Source: Pyrenophora tritici-repentis (Eukaryota; Ascomycota; Dothideomycetes; Pleosporales; Pleosporaceae). From it: a DNA stretch of 64,000 nt. The notes below the pieces were generated by a model that saw nothing but the letters and a program-made list of their open reading frames with translations, did no database searches and was not told the DNA's origin. The stretch spans positions 3,038,001-3,102,000 of the forward strand of contig NC_089394.1 in NCBI RefSeq assembly GCF_003171515.1, written 5' to 3'. A program made the position numbers and the translations under genes. Position 1 is the stretch's first letter; each line of letters starts with the position of its first letter. Below, piece by piece: positions 1-10,480 of this stretch.

Positions 1-261
1 ATGTCTTTACAACACTCGGATAGGCCATATTATACTGCTCTGAAGATAGATGGGATGTTTGTGCACACGGAGGCGTCGGCAGCACTACAGTCTCCACCTG
101 GCTATCCCTCCATGTTAGCATAGCCATGTGATGTAGCAACCGGCAAATCTACTTACTCCACGTGGAGAGGGGCTGCACTTCGCTTGGGAGCTGGTCCAAG
201 CAGACACAGAGCCTACAAAGGGCAATGCGACAACGAGTACGTTGAGGAGGTGGAATTGCAT
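1..261 (-). CDS. Small secreted Cys-containing protein, tandem paralogue (partial, runs off left edge)
   Basis: Start ATG at 261. Exon 1 is 261-157 (35 codons) and begins with a secretion signal (about residues 1-21, ending VGSVSA). A 55-nt intron (156-102) has a GTAAGT donor, a TGCTAAC branch site and a TAG acceptor. Exon 2 runs from 101 and encodes a GGDC and a later Cys. It reaches a stop at 32-30 if read through, but a GT (GTATAA) at 35 sits exactly where the paralogue at 559-942 has its second donor, so a third exon probably lies outside the window. The signal peptide and Cys spacing (seven residues between the second and third Cys) match that paralogue. Without exon 3 the product is 58 aa. 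Function is unknown; secretion and effector-like character are inference. The weak GTATAA donor leaves open a decayed copy. Confidence 0.6.
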
Positions 262-558
262 CGTAAGGATATAATTGCTTTGGAGCAAGATAGAGAGAGA
301 GAGTACGTAAGTGTCTTGTACAAAGGTAACGCGAGAGAGATAATTGTAGGTTGAGGGACTTTCCTTTTCTATATGGAACGGGCCGTAAGGAACAACTTAA
401 TCACCGAATTAGGAGTACGAGACGCATGTTTCTCCTGTCTAAGTACATAACACGGGCGCGGCATACCAGGATATGATGACTTTGGTAAGCCGTGCTTCTT
501 GGCATGTCTTGGATGTTGGGCATGCTGTGTGTATTCCGTCGCCTTTTGAATCCTCGTT

Positions 559-942
559 CTAACACTCACGCCAGCAATCACAAGTATTGCCATTCCGCCA
601 TGCCGAGTGGTGTTTACAATGGCCAGGACACTACTCCAATGTCAGTCACTCTTACAATAAACGGCGCCTTAGTGATTCAGCTGAACTTACAGTCTTCTCG
701 ATATCTTCATCAAAAAAGCATTTGTAGGCGGCAGAAAAACCGCAGTTTCCTCCCAGCTGGTCATATGTGTTAGCATAGCGTCTGGTGTAATAGTCAGAAG
801 ATCTACGTACACCCCACTCTGCTGGAGCAGCTCTGCATATCGCCTGGGGGTTAACAGGGAGGTTGGGATCTACCTCCTGGGCAGACACAGAGCCTACAAA
901 GGGCAATGCGACAAGAAGTATGTTGACAAAGTAGTATTGCAT
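559..942 (-). CDS. Small secreted cysteine-rich protein (effector-like), three exons
   Basis: Start ATG at 942. Exons are 942-811, 756-691 and 630-559, giving 89 aa. Residues 1-21 form a signal peptide ending VGSVSA. The mature part carries eight cysteines: one in exon 1, two in exon 2 and five in exon 3 (C-x3-C, C-x-C and a C-terminal Cys before TAG). Intron 1 (810-757, 54 nt) has GTACGT, GCTAAC and CCAG. Intron 2 (690-631, 60 nt) has GTAAGT, a CTGAC branch and TAG. Because intron 1 is a multiple of three without a stop, a naive reading frame runs through it and through intron 2, hiding the Cys-rich third exon. Even cysteine number, small size and signal peptide fit apoplastic fungal secreted proteins that are disulfide-stabilised. 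No family was recognised, and a virulence role is not shown by the sequence. Confidence 0.72.
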
Positions 943-3527
943 CGTGACGATACGTAGAGATAAAGGGATTGTCGGTGGTGTGTGTGTAACCGAGGGTTGA
1001 GGAAATTTCCGTGTTGAGAAAAAGAGGAAGGAAGTACTTGTTTAAATTGGCGAATGGTAAGATGAACACAGAACGCTTTCCCCTCAAAAGTAAGCGCTGA
1101 CAGATGAGAATAGGCGTCGGATATCCAGGGAGGTAACAAGTCAATGCGCGGTGTACTAAAATATTACTCCCTATGGACCGTGCCTTTTGCCGTGTGTTGG
1201 ACACTGTGCTTGCTTTGCTGGAGTCGACAAGTGAGGCACGTCAAAACTTGGTGTTTTCTGATTGAATGTGAATTAGAGGATGATACTACGCACCAATCTT
1301 GAAATGAGTGGACTAACTTCTTGGGTTGCCCTCCTTGGATCGGGTCCATATCATGAATAAGCCTCGGCCATGCTCTGAATTCGGCTTACTTGCCTCTGAG
1401 ATATGGCAGATCAGCAGAACAACAAATAGTACAAGTTCCGGTTTGAGCCGGATACATGACTGGTAAGGGCAAATACCATCTGAAAAAAGACCTAGCATGA
1501 CCTGTAAGTAGACTGAGAGCCTTGTATGGGTTTTACGGTTTTCCAGGAGGAGGTTTCTATGTCTCAAAAGTTGACTCTGTAAGAGGAATCTAGCATAACT
1601 TGTAAGTTAGGTGCTAGTCGGAGGGCTATCTCGAAGGCGGTGTAAATCAGCCAAGAGGATGTCCAAGGCGACCATGGAGCTGCCAAGATAGAGGGCTGGT
1701 TTAAACAAATACTCCCGCAATTTTTGTCAAGACTATTCTGATCAAAACTGAAGAACCATCGATTACTTGATCTTCACTTACTTGTCCTGATCATGCCCCT
1801 TCGGAGTTGGGTTGAATAAAACTCGATTTTTGGTCTCTTTGACAGAATATGAACTTCAATATAGCGGCAGAAAGCAGTCAAGACTAAAGAGAGAAGGTAT
1901 GGAAGACTTTGGATATATCTGTCACGATTGAATCGCGCTTTAGTGGTATGTTTGGCAGTGATGTGTTGGTTGGCGAGTTCGGGCTTCTGTTATCACTTGT
2001 TCTGGGTCATATGGGCCGTGAATGGATCTAGAGAGAAGGCGGGCGTGAAGCAGGTGGTAAAAAATGCGGTAAATTCGAGATGTCGGGTTTGTAGGTGCAG
2101 AGGTATGGCAACCCAGTTCAGATTGTACCTATTAAGAGGAAAAGAAAGAGGTAGTAAAAGCTGGCGGATAAAAGAAGCCTTGTTTGAGATCAACGTAGAT
2201 AAGTATAGTCGTTCAACTAGTTCATGGCTTGCTTGGCTACATTCCAAGCCAGCATGGTAGGAGGTAGGTATCCCTACCCCCGCCCCACTGACATCACCTT
2301 TGGACCCACCTTGCTACAAAGCGCTGTTAGTCCCGAATACATATGCTCTTCTTGCTGACAAGTTCTTAGTTTACAATGTTGGTGGTGTTGTCCAAATGCT
2401 CGTCTACCATATTATCATCGTTTCGGACCATCGTATGCGATATAACTATGAGTCTGAGACTCTCTACGTGCCTAGCCTATGGAAGAAAATGCAATCGCAC
2501 GACGCGCGGGAATAATGGACAAAAGTAATCTAGTGGAGCCGTGCTTCGTTTTGATTGGGCAAAGAGTACGTCCGCAGCTGGCGTAAATGGGTTCGGAAAA
2601 CGTGGATGGTGTTGAAGAACTGATAACTGATAACTGATATATGATCCTCTTACTTCTTGTGGGATGCAATGTGTGAGTGCTGTGTTTCAGATGCTGCGGC
2701 TTCTACGGGACGTAATTAGGTATGGGAGGGTTGAGGATTATTGGGGTGGATTTATGGGTACCGTGTTGGAGAGATTTGCTTGAGGTAGTATGTAGAGAGG
2801 AGTGACGTTCCGCTGGCCTGGAATAGGGTGTGGATTGTGAACGTCTGCCATGATCTGATGCGCGTTTTTCAGCAAAAAAGTCAGATATTGAGATAATGGA
2901 CTACTCCTTCAGCGAAAGAAAAGCGCCTCCACCTATATTAGTATGATAAGAAATCGAATCTTTGCGGCTGCTATAAGTCGTTCCTGCAGCCATTAATCTA
3001 GCCGCCCCTCCTCCGCTTCGGCAGTTGCAGCAACAGCCGAAGCTAAGCCACACTCTGCAGGCACAAGACCCCTATCCTTACATATCTATATCTGTCTCCT
3101 AACATCGCAGCCCATTCACTATAAACAAGATTCCCAAGCCTAAAGAGGCAGCTTCTCGCTTTTTTGATAGTATCGCGGGAGGTTCAAGGGTGTGGCGTTA
3201 TTGCAAGTGCCGGGAGGAGAGCCCCACTTGCTGCAAGGCTGCATAGACCCTGACAAGTATGAAGTCATGACCATAACCGCAGTGGAGAAAAAGCTTAGAA
3301 ACCTGACAGTAGATGTACATCACCTTTTCTCACGAGACGAAATGATTAATTGATTAAGCGCCGTCTTGCCAACAGCATCATAACGGTATTTGAAGACTTA
3401 TTACAGCACACCAATCTCGTGAACTTCTTCATCACGAAAAGATCTTATAGGGAGAAAGCCTCAAAGAACTTTTCTCTGGAAAAAAGGTCCTTGATAAAAA
3501 AGAGGAAGAGAAAGAAAATCCAACAAA
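943..3527. other. Gene-poor stretch, 2.6 kb
   Basis: No coding region with convincing codon structure or splice signals was seen on either strand. Only short overlapping frames under 115 codons occur. About 943-1030 is the upstream region of the secreted gene and resembles the region upstream of its paralogue, so the duplication includes promoter sequence. The rest shows nothing I can name. Confidence 0.5.
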
Positions 3528-4567
3528 ATGCTCGCTCTCACCAGCGCAACGGGTAAACTAGGTTCAGCAGTAATATCCGCCATCCTAGAAAACAACCTCA
3601 TCGACCCAAAGGACCTCGTAATCTGCGTACGTCCCTCCTCCCTAGCCTCCATCTATCCCCCTAATCCTCCCTCCCCTCACCTCCCCAACCCTCACCCAAC
3701 TAACCACCCACACCCACAGTCCTCCAGCCCCCCCAACCCACCCGCACCTCTCCCACCTCCTCCAACTCCACCCAACCCTAACCCACCGCCCCATCGACTT
3801 CACCAACCCATCCACCCTAACCCCCGCCTTCACATCCTGCAGCACCCTCTTCCTCGTCTCCACGCCCGCCATCCACCTCGACTACAACAACGCCGTCCCA
3901 GGCCAAGGCCGCGAAGCCCACCACATCGCCGCCATTGACGCGGCACTCGCCGCGGGCGTTAGACACATTTACTACACATCGCTCGCATTCGGCAATCCGA
4001 GTAAAGCGGGTGTGATGCGTGCGCATATACGCACCGAGGCGTATTTACGCGAGGCGGAAGCCCAAGGGAAGTGTAAAGTGACGGTTCTACGCGAGGGCTT
4101 GTATAGTGAGAGTTGGCCGTTGTATTTTGGGTATTTTTACGGACTAAAAGGGGAGAGGAGGGGGGGAAGTGGTTGTAGCGGGTGATGGGCGGGTTTGTTG
4201 GAGTAGTATTTCGGATTTGGGATACGCGACCGCCAAAATCCTAGCGGCGGAGAGTGAGGTGTGGGCGGGGAGGACGGTGTATTTGTCGCAGAAGAGGGGG
4301 GTTACGTTGGCGGAGATTGCGCGCGTTGTGAGTAGGGTCAAGGGAGAGGAGGTGAAGCTCAAGATTGTGGATACGAAGGCGTATGAGGATTTTTACGTCG
4401 AGGAGATGGGAATGGAGAGGGCGGCGGTGGAGTGGTGGAGTAGCACGTATGAGGCGCTTGAGGAGGGGGAGTGTGAGATTGATGATGGGACGTTGGAGGG
4501 GCTTTTGGCGGAGGCGGGGAGGAAGCCGAAGCAGATTGAAGAGACGGTTGAGGAGATGATGAGATAG
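3528..4567 (+). CDS. NmrA-like NAD(P)-binding oxidoreductase, with two apparent +1 frameshifts
   Basis: Start ATG at 3528 has an A-rich upstream context. Exon 1 (3528-3626) encodes a Rossmann start with T-S-A-T-G-K-L-G at residues 5-12. Intron 3627-3719 has GTACGT, CTAAC and CACAG. Exon 2 continues with the STLFLVSTP strand, the HHIAAIDAA helix and the YYTSLAFG segment typical of atypical SDRs of the NmrA/quinone-oxidoreductase-like group, then V-V-V-A-G-D-G and YLSQKRGVTLAEIA near the C-terminus (stop 4565-4567). The frame breaks twice: at a run of seven C (3728-3734) and at a run of seven G (4160-4166). Shortening each run by one base would make the frame continuous and family-like. So this is either an intact gene with two sequence errors or a recent pseudogene. 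The substrate cannot be told; redox sensing or quinone reduction is typical of the family. Confidence 0.75.
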
Positions 4568-4647
4568 GTATGAGTTGTGTAGATGCAATTGATGAGCTTT
4601 TTGGTAATGATAATGTTCTATTCATATACATATACAAAAGGCTACAT

Positions 4648-7600
4648 CTATATCCGCACCCTAGCAGCACTATCGTTCCGCTCACCCATGACACCAAACC
4701 CAAAGTCCTTCCTCCGCTTATTGCCCCGTCGATCACCGTACTGCTCGTCAAACTTCTTGATTGCATTCAGACTCGACATATTCTCGCTGATACTAGCGCT
4801 GATTTCTTGGAGTGCCTTGTCAAAGTGGCGGGCGTGTAGAACACGTTTATCAGGGAATTTGTAGGATTGGCCGGGAACGAGGTGGAGTGCTGCTTTGGGC
4901 TGTGGCTGGGCTGGTGTTGAATCTGGATGTGATGTGGAAGACTCGGCAGGAGCGTCCACATCGTCGTTTCCTGCAACAACATCCGCAGCGGCCTTGGCGG
5001 CATGTTCATTCTCCTCCTTGACACAAGCTAGGGCAGCAGAGACGGAGATATTCTTCAGGTCGCTCCCGCTGTAAAACGGTGTCCGCTTAGCAATATCGTC
5101 CAAATCCACAGACGCATCCAACAGCTCGCCCTTGAGATGAATCTTCAGAATCTCCTTGCGGTCCGCCTGCGTCGGCAGATCAACGAGTAAACGTCTTGGT
5201 AGCCGGCGAATAACAGCGTCATCGAGATCAAACGGCCGGTTCGTAGCTACCATGACAAAGACCGACAAATCATTCAGGCCATCCCATTCTTTCAGAAACT
5301 GGTTGAGGATATTACGATGGGATACGCGTTCCTGCATTGCATCTCTCGAGGCGAAGACGGCATCTGCTTCGTCGAGAAAGACAATGCAGGGCGAGAGCTT
5401 GCGTGCGAGCGAGAAGATAGCTGAGACATTCTTCTCACCCTCACCAACGTATTTGTCCATGATTTGGCTGCCGGAAACTTCAAGCACCGTGCTACCGCTC
5501 TCTTTTGCGACGGCTTTAGCAAGGAGTGTTTTGCCGGTACCTGGAGGCCCGTATAGCAGCGCACCCGAGATCTTCTCGGTTGCAAGGATACCGTAGCTAA
5601 ACGCCTCTGGTCGGAGCAACGACAATGATGTAATGGTTCGTATCGAATCCACCGTCTCCACCGGTACGTGTACTTGATCGAAAGTCGTCTTGATTTGATC
5701 TGCATCCACGATGCCTGGTATAAGTCGCTTTTCCCATTTGGTAGCCGCGGCTGTAATGCGCTGCATGTTTTGTTGATGTCGCTTAGCCTTTTCTCCCAAA
5801 CGCTTTTTGGCCAAGTCGGCCTCTGTCTTGCCTTGCAGTATGTGGAACGAATTTCTTGATTGTTTGGGCATCTCTGCTATCTTGTCAAAATACACAAATT
5901 TCGTCGCATCACTGGCTCGCAGTAAGCCCATGGCAAGCGCGACATGTGCCCAGCTAAGTTGCGCTGGTTCCTGTCGAGAGGCTGCTGACTTGCTCGTTGG
6001 GCTTGTGATCAGTAGGCCTAGCGCTGTGAGCGCTACTCTGTGCACCTCATCGTATGTTAGCACCCGCTTAAAGGCAGATTCCGAAAAGATGCGTGCCCAT
6101 TGTCCGAACTTTACGGAAATTTCATCCATGTCTGAGATACTGGCGGCGGCAGACGAGTCCAAGGATCGGAGCATGTCTTGTATGTGAATCAGATTGATGC
6201 GTCGGAATCTGTTCATTTCTGGCGGTACATGGTCGAAAGATGGCTCAGGAAGCATCAGCCTTGCAGCATTCTCCTCCATGCCGGTTCGTTCAGAATCTGT
6301 AGTAACAACAATGGTCCTAAAAACACCACTCTCGCCTTCGCTCTGTAGACCCATGACTCCACTGCGATTTGTTAGCTCAGTCATTCGACCACCTTCCGGC
6401 ATCCTGTACCTGGTCGTTAGCTCAGGAGTGAGCTCGCGTGAACAAGTGCTTCCAACTATCATGATGCTCTCGCCAGCAATACGCCGCTTGCGAACGAGTT
6501 CTTCGAGTTTTTGGATGATGCGGCCGCCGTGGTACGTGGCATTTAGTTCCTTGAAATTCTTTACATAAATAATCTTCGACTTTGTCGGAACATTGAGATT
6601 TGCTGATGACGAGCCAACCTTGACCTGCAAGTTAATTTCCGGCCTCGCCGAAACCGGCAACGAGGAGTTTAATTCAAGATGGGCACCGTCCTCGGCCAAG
6701 GAATAGTCAAAAAAGGCAGGCCCCTTTGGAGATGTTGACAGACGATCAGAATGGCTACGTGGGGGTGAGATGTCGTTGCCGACAATGCCACGAATTTGTT
6801 TCATGTCATTCGAATCGATTAAAGCCTCTAAGAAATTGGCTAGCTTCATATCCTCGAGTTGCAATTCGCTCTGACTTTGTGTCCGTCCAGACTCGTCGTT
6901 GGTAGCACCAGCTGATGTCCCATACTGATTTCCAGAACCGACTTGCTGGATCTTGGCGTCCTGGGACATGAATCGGAAGACAGGCGTGAGGGCAAAGATG
7001 GAAAGCGGACTACGAGAGCGTGCTGAGTTGGGATCAGGCTGGTCCATGGACGAGGGTTGAGACCAATCTGTTTCTTCTTCAGCGGATGCATCCTCTGCGT
7101 CTCCCTTGTCCGCCCTAAAATTATTTAGATCTGAATTCAATCGATACGTTTCGTAACCTAAAGAGCGGATGGAGCGAGGAGATGGTTCTGCGCCTTCGCC
7201 CAAGTAGTCTCCGGCGAGCCGAGCGAGGTCCTGAGCCTCCAACACGATGACATCGGACCCCAATTCAAACGCACAAGACTTTACACATGCATCTATCGAG
7301 GCTTCGTGCTCAGGCGTGGGTGAATGAAGGATGAGGTTTGTTTTGGTAGCAGGAAATGAGTTGCCTATTGCTGGCTGCAGCGATGCAAGAGACGCGGCGA
7401 TAGTGGCTCGGATTTCCGCAGCGATCAATGGAGATATTCGTCCAGAAATGCCAGTCTCCAACTCTGTCAACATCCTAGCAGCATCCCTTATCGTAGAAGC
7501 CTCTCGGAACTTGCTCCATCTTGCCAATGCCTCATCGAGAGGCTCAGTCTTGGGTCCGTTATCCTTGTTGGCCACTGGCTCGTTGTTTGGTGGAGGTGAG

Positions 7601-8247
7601 CTGTGCGAGGCCTCGTCGTGCAGACCCCACTTCCCCTCCAGGTATTGCTCTACCTTTGCCTTTTCATGGTCGTCCAAACGCCAACTCCACAGACCACGCA
7701 CTAGTCGTGAGAGAATCTGGGCCGTTTCTGGGTTGAATCCAGCCGGGATAGTACATGCAGCCTGCTCGCCAGACTTTGTATGAGTCACTGCAACCGACAG
7801 AAGTGTGGGTGACTTTGCATCGTGTGAGTCTCCAGGCAAGTCTTGGCGGCGTAGGACTCTCCTCTTTAGGAACCAATTGGGCAAGAGCACAGGCGGCAGC
7901 CCATCGGCCTTCTTCCCTCGTTGTTGGCGTCGCAAAGCAGCCGAATAGCGGCGCGAAGTTTCCCGCGACCGCTGGAGCTTCTGCGCGAGCACCTCGGGGT
8001 CATCCAACGCTACCGTACCGTCTGCAGGTTCATCGGTGGCTGTTGCCTTTTCTCGGTCCGTCTTGTTAACGCCATCCTGGTCGGCTGGCGTGCTATTTGG
8101 CGCTGGCGGGGGATTGGAGGCTTGAGCAAGTGGGCGAGTCGTATGTAGTGTTCGTAACCGTGGTGTCAATGGGTAGCGGCGGCCGCGAACAAAGCGCGCT
8201 GGAGGTCTTTTGGTGGACGCTCGCAGTGCAGACCGAATCACGTACAT
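4648..8247 (-). CDS. Large mitochondrial-type AAA ATPase (Msp1/ATAD1-like AAA domain)
   Basis: A single open frame of 1199 codons. The N-terminus is rich in Arg, Ser, Thr and Ala without acidic residues (about 1-45), as in mitochondrial presequences. A long poorly conserved region follows. The AAA module is C-terminal: Walker A GPPGTGKT near residue 897, Walker B IVFLDEAD near 951, sensor-1 ATNRP and the arginine-finger region DDAVIRRLPRR near 1010-1020. The LFYGPPGTGKT-type neighbourhood and DEADAVF place it in the meiotic/Msp1-spastin clade of AAA proteins, far longer than Msp1 itself (about 360-400 aa). Comparable long proteins are annotated as mitochondrial AAA ATPases in filamentous fungi. 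A role in extracting or remodelling mitochondrial membrane proteins is inference. The transposon at 8372-10482 sits 125 bp upstream of the start codon and so interrupts or displaces its promoter. Confidence 0.85.
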   Translation of the reverse strand: MYVIRSALRASTKRPPARFVRGRRYPLTPRLRTLHTTRPLAQASNPPPAPNSTPADQDGVNKTDREKATATDEPADGTVALDDPEVLAQKLQRSRETSRRYSAALRRQQRGKKADGLPPVLLPNWFLKRRVLRRQDLPGDSHDAKSPTLLSVAVTHTKSGEQAACTIPAGFNPETAQILSRLVRGLWSWRLDDHEKAKVEQYLEGKWGLHDEASHSSPPPNNEPVANKDNGPKTEPLDEALARWSKFREASTIRDAARMLTELETGISGRISPLIAAEIRATIAASLASLQPAIGNSFPATKTNLILHSPTPEHEASIDACVKSCAFELGSDVIVLEAQDLARLAGDYLGEGAEPSPRSIRSLGYETYRLNSDLNNFRADKGDAEDASAEEETDWSQPSSMDQPDPNSARSRSPLSIFALTPVFRFMSQDAKIQQVGSGNQYGTSAGATNDESGRTQSQSELQLEDMKLANFLEALIDSNDMKQIRGIVGNDISPPRSHSDRLSTSPKGPAFFDYSLAEDGAHLELNSSLPVSARPEINLQVKVGSSSANLNVPTKSKIIYVKNFKELNATYHGGRIIQKLEELVRKRRIAGESIMIVGSTCSRELTPELTTRYRMPEGGRMTELTNRSGVMGLQSEGESGVFRTIVVTTDSERTGMEENAARLMLPEPSFDHVPPEMNRFRRINLIHIQDMLRSLDSSAAASISDMDEISVKFGQWARIFSESAFKRVLTYDEVHRVALTALGLLITSPTSKSAASRQEPAQLSWAHVALAMGLLRASDATKFVYFDKIAEMPKQSRNSFHILQGKTEADLAKKRLGEKAKRHQQNMQRITAAATKWEKRLIPGIVDADQIKTTFDQVHVPVETVDSIRTITSLSLLRPEAFSYGILATEKISGALLYGPPGTGKTLLAKAVAKESGSTVLEVSGSQIMDKYVGEGEKNVSAIFSLARKLSPCIVFLDEADAVFASRDAMQERVSHRNILNQFLKEWDGLNDLSVFVMVATNRPFDLDDAVIRRLPRRLLVDLPTQADRKEILKIHLKGELLDASVDLDDIAKRTPFYSGSDLKNISVSAALACVKEENEHAAKAAADVVAGNDDVDAPAESSTSHPDSTPAQPQPKAALHLVPGQSYKFPDKRVLHARHFDKALQEISASISENMSSLNAIKKFDEQYGDRRGNKRRKDFGFGVMGERNDSAARVRI

Positions 8248-8373
8248 CCGGACGTCGAAGGCGCTCCCAGATATCGCGAGGGAGGAGGCCTACAGAGGTA
8301 ATTGTAGGCGTTGGGTAGAATGCAAGCGATGCGCTAGATATGATGGCAATGCCATGGTCAACTTTCACAATTA

Positions 8374-8423
8374 ACGTGTCCGTGCGCGTGATGCGCGGAT
8401 TCGCGTGATGCGCGGGGAACACC
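8374..8423 (+). repeat. Terminal inverted repeat, left end of Fot1-like element
   Basis: This 50-bp repeat is the exact reverse complement of 10431-10480. It starts ACGTGTCCGTGCGCG and contains two direct copies of a CGCGTGATGCGCGG unit, likely transposase binding sites by analogy with other pogo/Tc1 ends. Confidence 0.95.
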
Positions 8424-8525
8424 ATATCCACTACTTCAAAAATGAAGCTATTAAGCCACGTATATAAGCTGTTATTATACGAATTTATAGAGGGGGAGTA
8501 ATTAGATGCTTGCGATCAACTTGTA

Positions 8526-10382
8526 CTATCTATATTTTGATGGGAGGTTGACGTTGCGGCCACGTGATGTGAGCTTTGATGGAGGAGCTGGAGGCTCTTC
8601 TTGAACTTGAGCACCAGCGCGAGCAGCCTCAACGCGTTTTTGACGCTTGTTGTTCGATGAGGTAGCTGCTGAAGCTCTCCTCTTTCCCTTTTGGGGTAGT
8701 TGTATAGCTTTAGCAGCGTCTCTCTCCTCCTTCTGGCGCGCGCGTTCAGCTGCTTTCTCAGCTCGCTCAAGCTCCCTCATCTCCTTGAGTCTCTGCCTCT
8801 CCACACGCCTCTCCTCGAGCTCATCTTGACGCTGCAGTCGAGCCTCCTCGCGCTGCTTCTTGGACCGTGCTTTTTGGAGTTTCTCCTCCGTCTCATCTCG
8901 CTCCCGTACTGCTTCTCTAGCTCGAGCCTCACGCAGCTTGCGAGGAGACCAGAAGACAGAGCCACCGTGATACTCCTGGCGCTGTTGAAGGTCAAGAGCT
9001 TTGCCCTTCTTCCTGTGCTTCTTTTTATGTTGAAGAGCCTCCTTTAAGCCCTCGTTCTCATGCTTTAAAAGCTCATACTGCACAGAGAGATGGTGAACGC
9101 TTGAGCGCAGCTTTCTTGCCTCATACTGATGGCTATCATTAACAGCAGCTCGTACTAGCCGATCGAGCTTTCTCCAGTCATGATCAGAGAGCCCTGACGA
9201 TGAGCTTCTCTCAGCTTCTGGCGTGCTAGCAAATCTACGAAGGATAACGTTGGCATCCATCGGCCAGATCCCAGTGGCTTCGAAGGCCTTCAATATGAGG
9301 CTCTCTGTGAAGGAGGATATCCAGGCGCTCCAGAAGAGCGGGAAGAAGTCCCCTTTCTTGATTGGAATAAGGCCTTGAGCCTTATGGAGATGGTTAGTGA
9401 GCTCGTTAGAGTAGGCTTGAGAGAGTGGCTTGAACAGCACTACATCTAGCGGCTGGAGCGTATGGGTCGAATGGGGAGGAAGGATCATGAGGAGGATCCT
9501 ATGGCGATCGCAGTACTTAATAAACTCCATCGTGAGGTGAGATCCATGGCCATCAAGGATGAGCAATCTCCATCTACCTGATCGTTGCTTTGTAGAGCGA
9601 TCAAACACCTGCTCCAGCCAAGCTAGGCCTACGTTATCATTTGACCAGCCTGTTGGAGATGATGAGACAAAGACCTCATGTTCTCCTGCCTTGATATCTT
9701 CTACCCAACTCGATCGTATAGCTCCATTTTTAGCTGCGTAGATAAGGGCTGGAGGCAGCGAGCTCCCATCAGCGCAGCAGCAGGCCAGGACTGTCAGAAA
9801 CTCGCGTGATCCATCCTGGAGAGATGCTCGAACCTCCTTCTTCTCCCATTGACGCCTGCTGAATATCCTCTTACTTCTGCCTATCAAGCCAATTAAGAAG
9901 CCCTTCTCATCCATATTGTATATATCTCGAGCCTCTAGGTGATATTCGGTGATCTTTCGATGCAGCAGCTCGAAGTAGAGTCTATACTTTGACTCAGAAT
10001 CAGCCAGGTGGCGCGTACGATCCATGGCGCTGGTCCACTTTGAGATGAGATGGATCTCGTGTCGGTTGATGAAGCGAGTAACCCAGCTCTCGCTGAGCTG
10101 CTGATGGGCTACTTCTGATGAGAAATTCCTGATCATCTCTCGTGTAGGAGGAATGCCTCGCTTTGTGAGCTTTTCGATATATCTCACAAGCTCTAGCTCT
10201 TGTTGTGGGTTGAGTTTCTGCTGGTTGAAGTTCTTGTCTCTTTCTGAGCTTGTCTGGCCCTGGTGCCTTCGGGTCAACGTAGATCTCACAACACCATGCT
10301 TAGCAGCAATTTTAGTATACGAGAACTGTTCTCCTGGCTCTAGATTTTCAATATCTTCAATCGCAGCTTGAATTGGGTCCAT
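8526..10382 (-). CDS. Fot1/Pogo transposase (HTH-psq, CENP-B-type HTH, DDE_1)
   Basis: An open frame of 618 aa from ATG at 10382, beginning MDPIQAAIEDIE, with the psq-type helix-turn-helix at about 10-55. A CENP-B-type DNA-binding segment follows (about 60-130, including the SWVTRF motif). The DDE_1 catalytic core shows its three acidic residues in context: NMDEKGF, LILDGHGSH and LQPLDVVLF. The C-terminal 150 residues are a highly charged Arg/Glu coiled coil followed by basic clusters (GKRR, NKRQKR) that look like nuclear localisation signals. The length is usual for this family in filamentous fungi (about 500-620 aa). It should cut and paste the element at TA sites. No internal stop or frameshift was seen. 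Confidence 0.95.
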   Translation of the reverse strand: MDPIQAAIEDIENLEPGEQFSYTKIAAKHGVVRSTLTRRHQGQTSSERDKNFNQQKLNPQQELELVRYIEKLTKRGIPPTREMIRNFSSEVAHQQLSESWVTRFINRHEIHLISKWTSAMDRTRHLADSESKYRLYFELLHRKITEYHLEARDIYNMDEKGFLIGLIGRSKRIFSRRQWEKKEVRASLQDGSREFLTVLACCCADGSSLPPALIYAAKNGAIRSSWVEDIKAGEHEVFVSSSPTGWSNDNVGLAWLEQVFDRSTKQRSGRWRLLILDGHGSHLTMEFIKYCDRHRILLMILPPHSTHTLQPLDVVLFKPLSQAYSNELTNHLHKAQGLIPIKKGDFFPLFWSAWISSFTESLILKAFEATGIWPMDANVILRRFASTPEAERSSSSGLSDHDWRKLDRLVRAAVNDSHQYEARKLRSSVHHLSVQYELLKHENEGLKEALQHKKKHRKKGKALDLQQRQEYHGGSVFWSPRKLREARAREAVRERDETEEKLQKARSKKQREEARLQRQDELEERRVERQRLKEMRELERAEKAAERARQKEERDAAKAIQLPQKGKRRASAATSSNNKRQKRVEAARAGAQVQEEPPAPPSKLTSRGRNVNLPSKYR

Positions 10383-10430
10383 ATTGGTGGAGTTAACGTG
10401 TGTTGAAGGTGAAGGGGTTTGACGTGTTTT

Positions 10431-10480
10431 GGTGTTCCCCGCGCATCACGCGAATCCGCGCATCACGCGCACGGACACGT
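10431..10480 (-). repeat. Terminal inverted repeat, right end of Fot1-like element
   Basis: Exact reverse complement of 8374-8423, immediately followed by the TA target duplication at 10481-10482. Confidence 0.95.
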
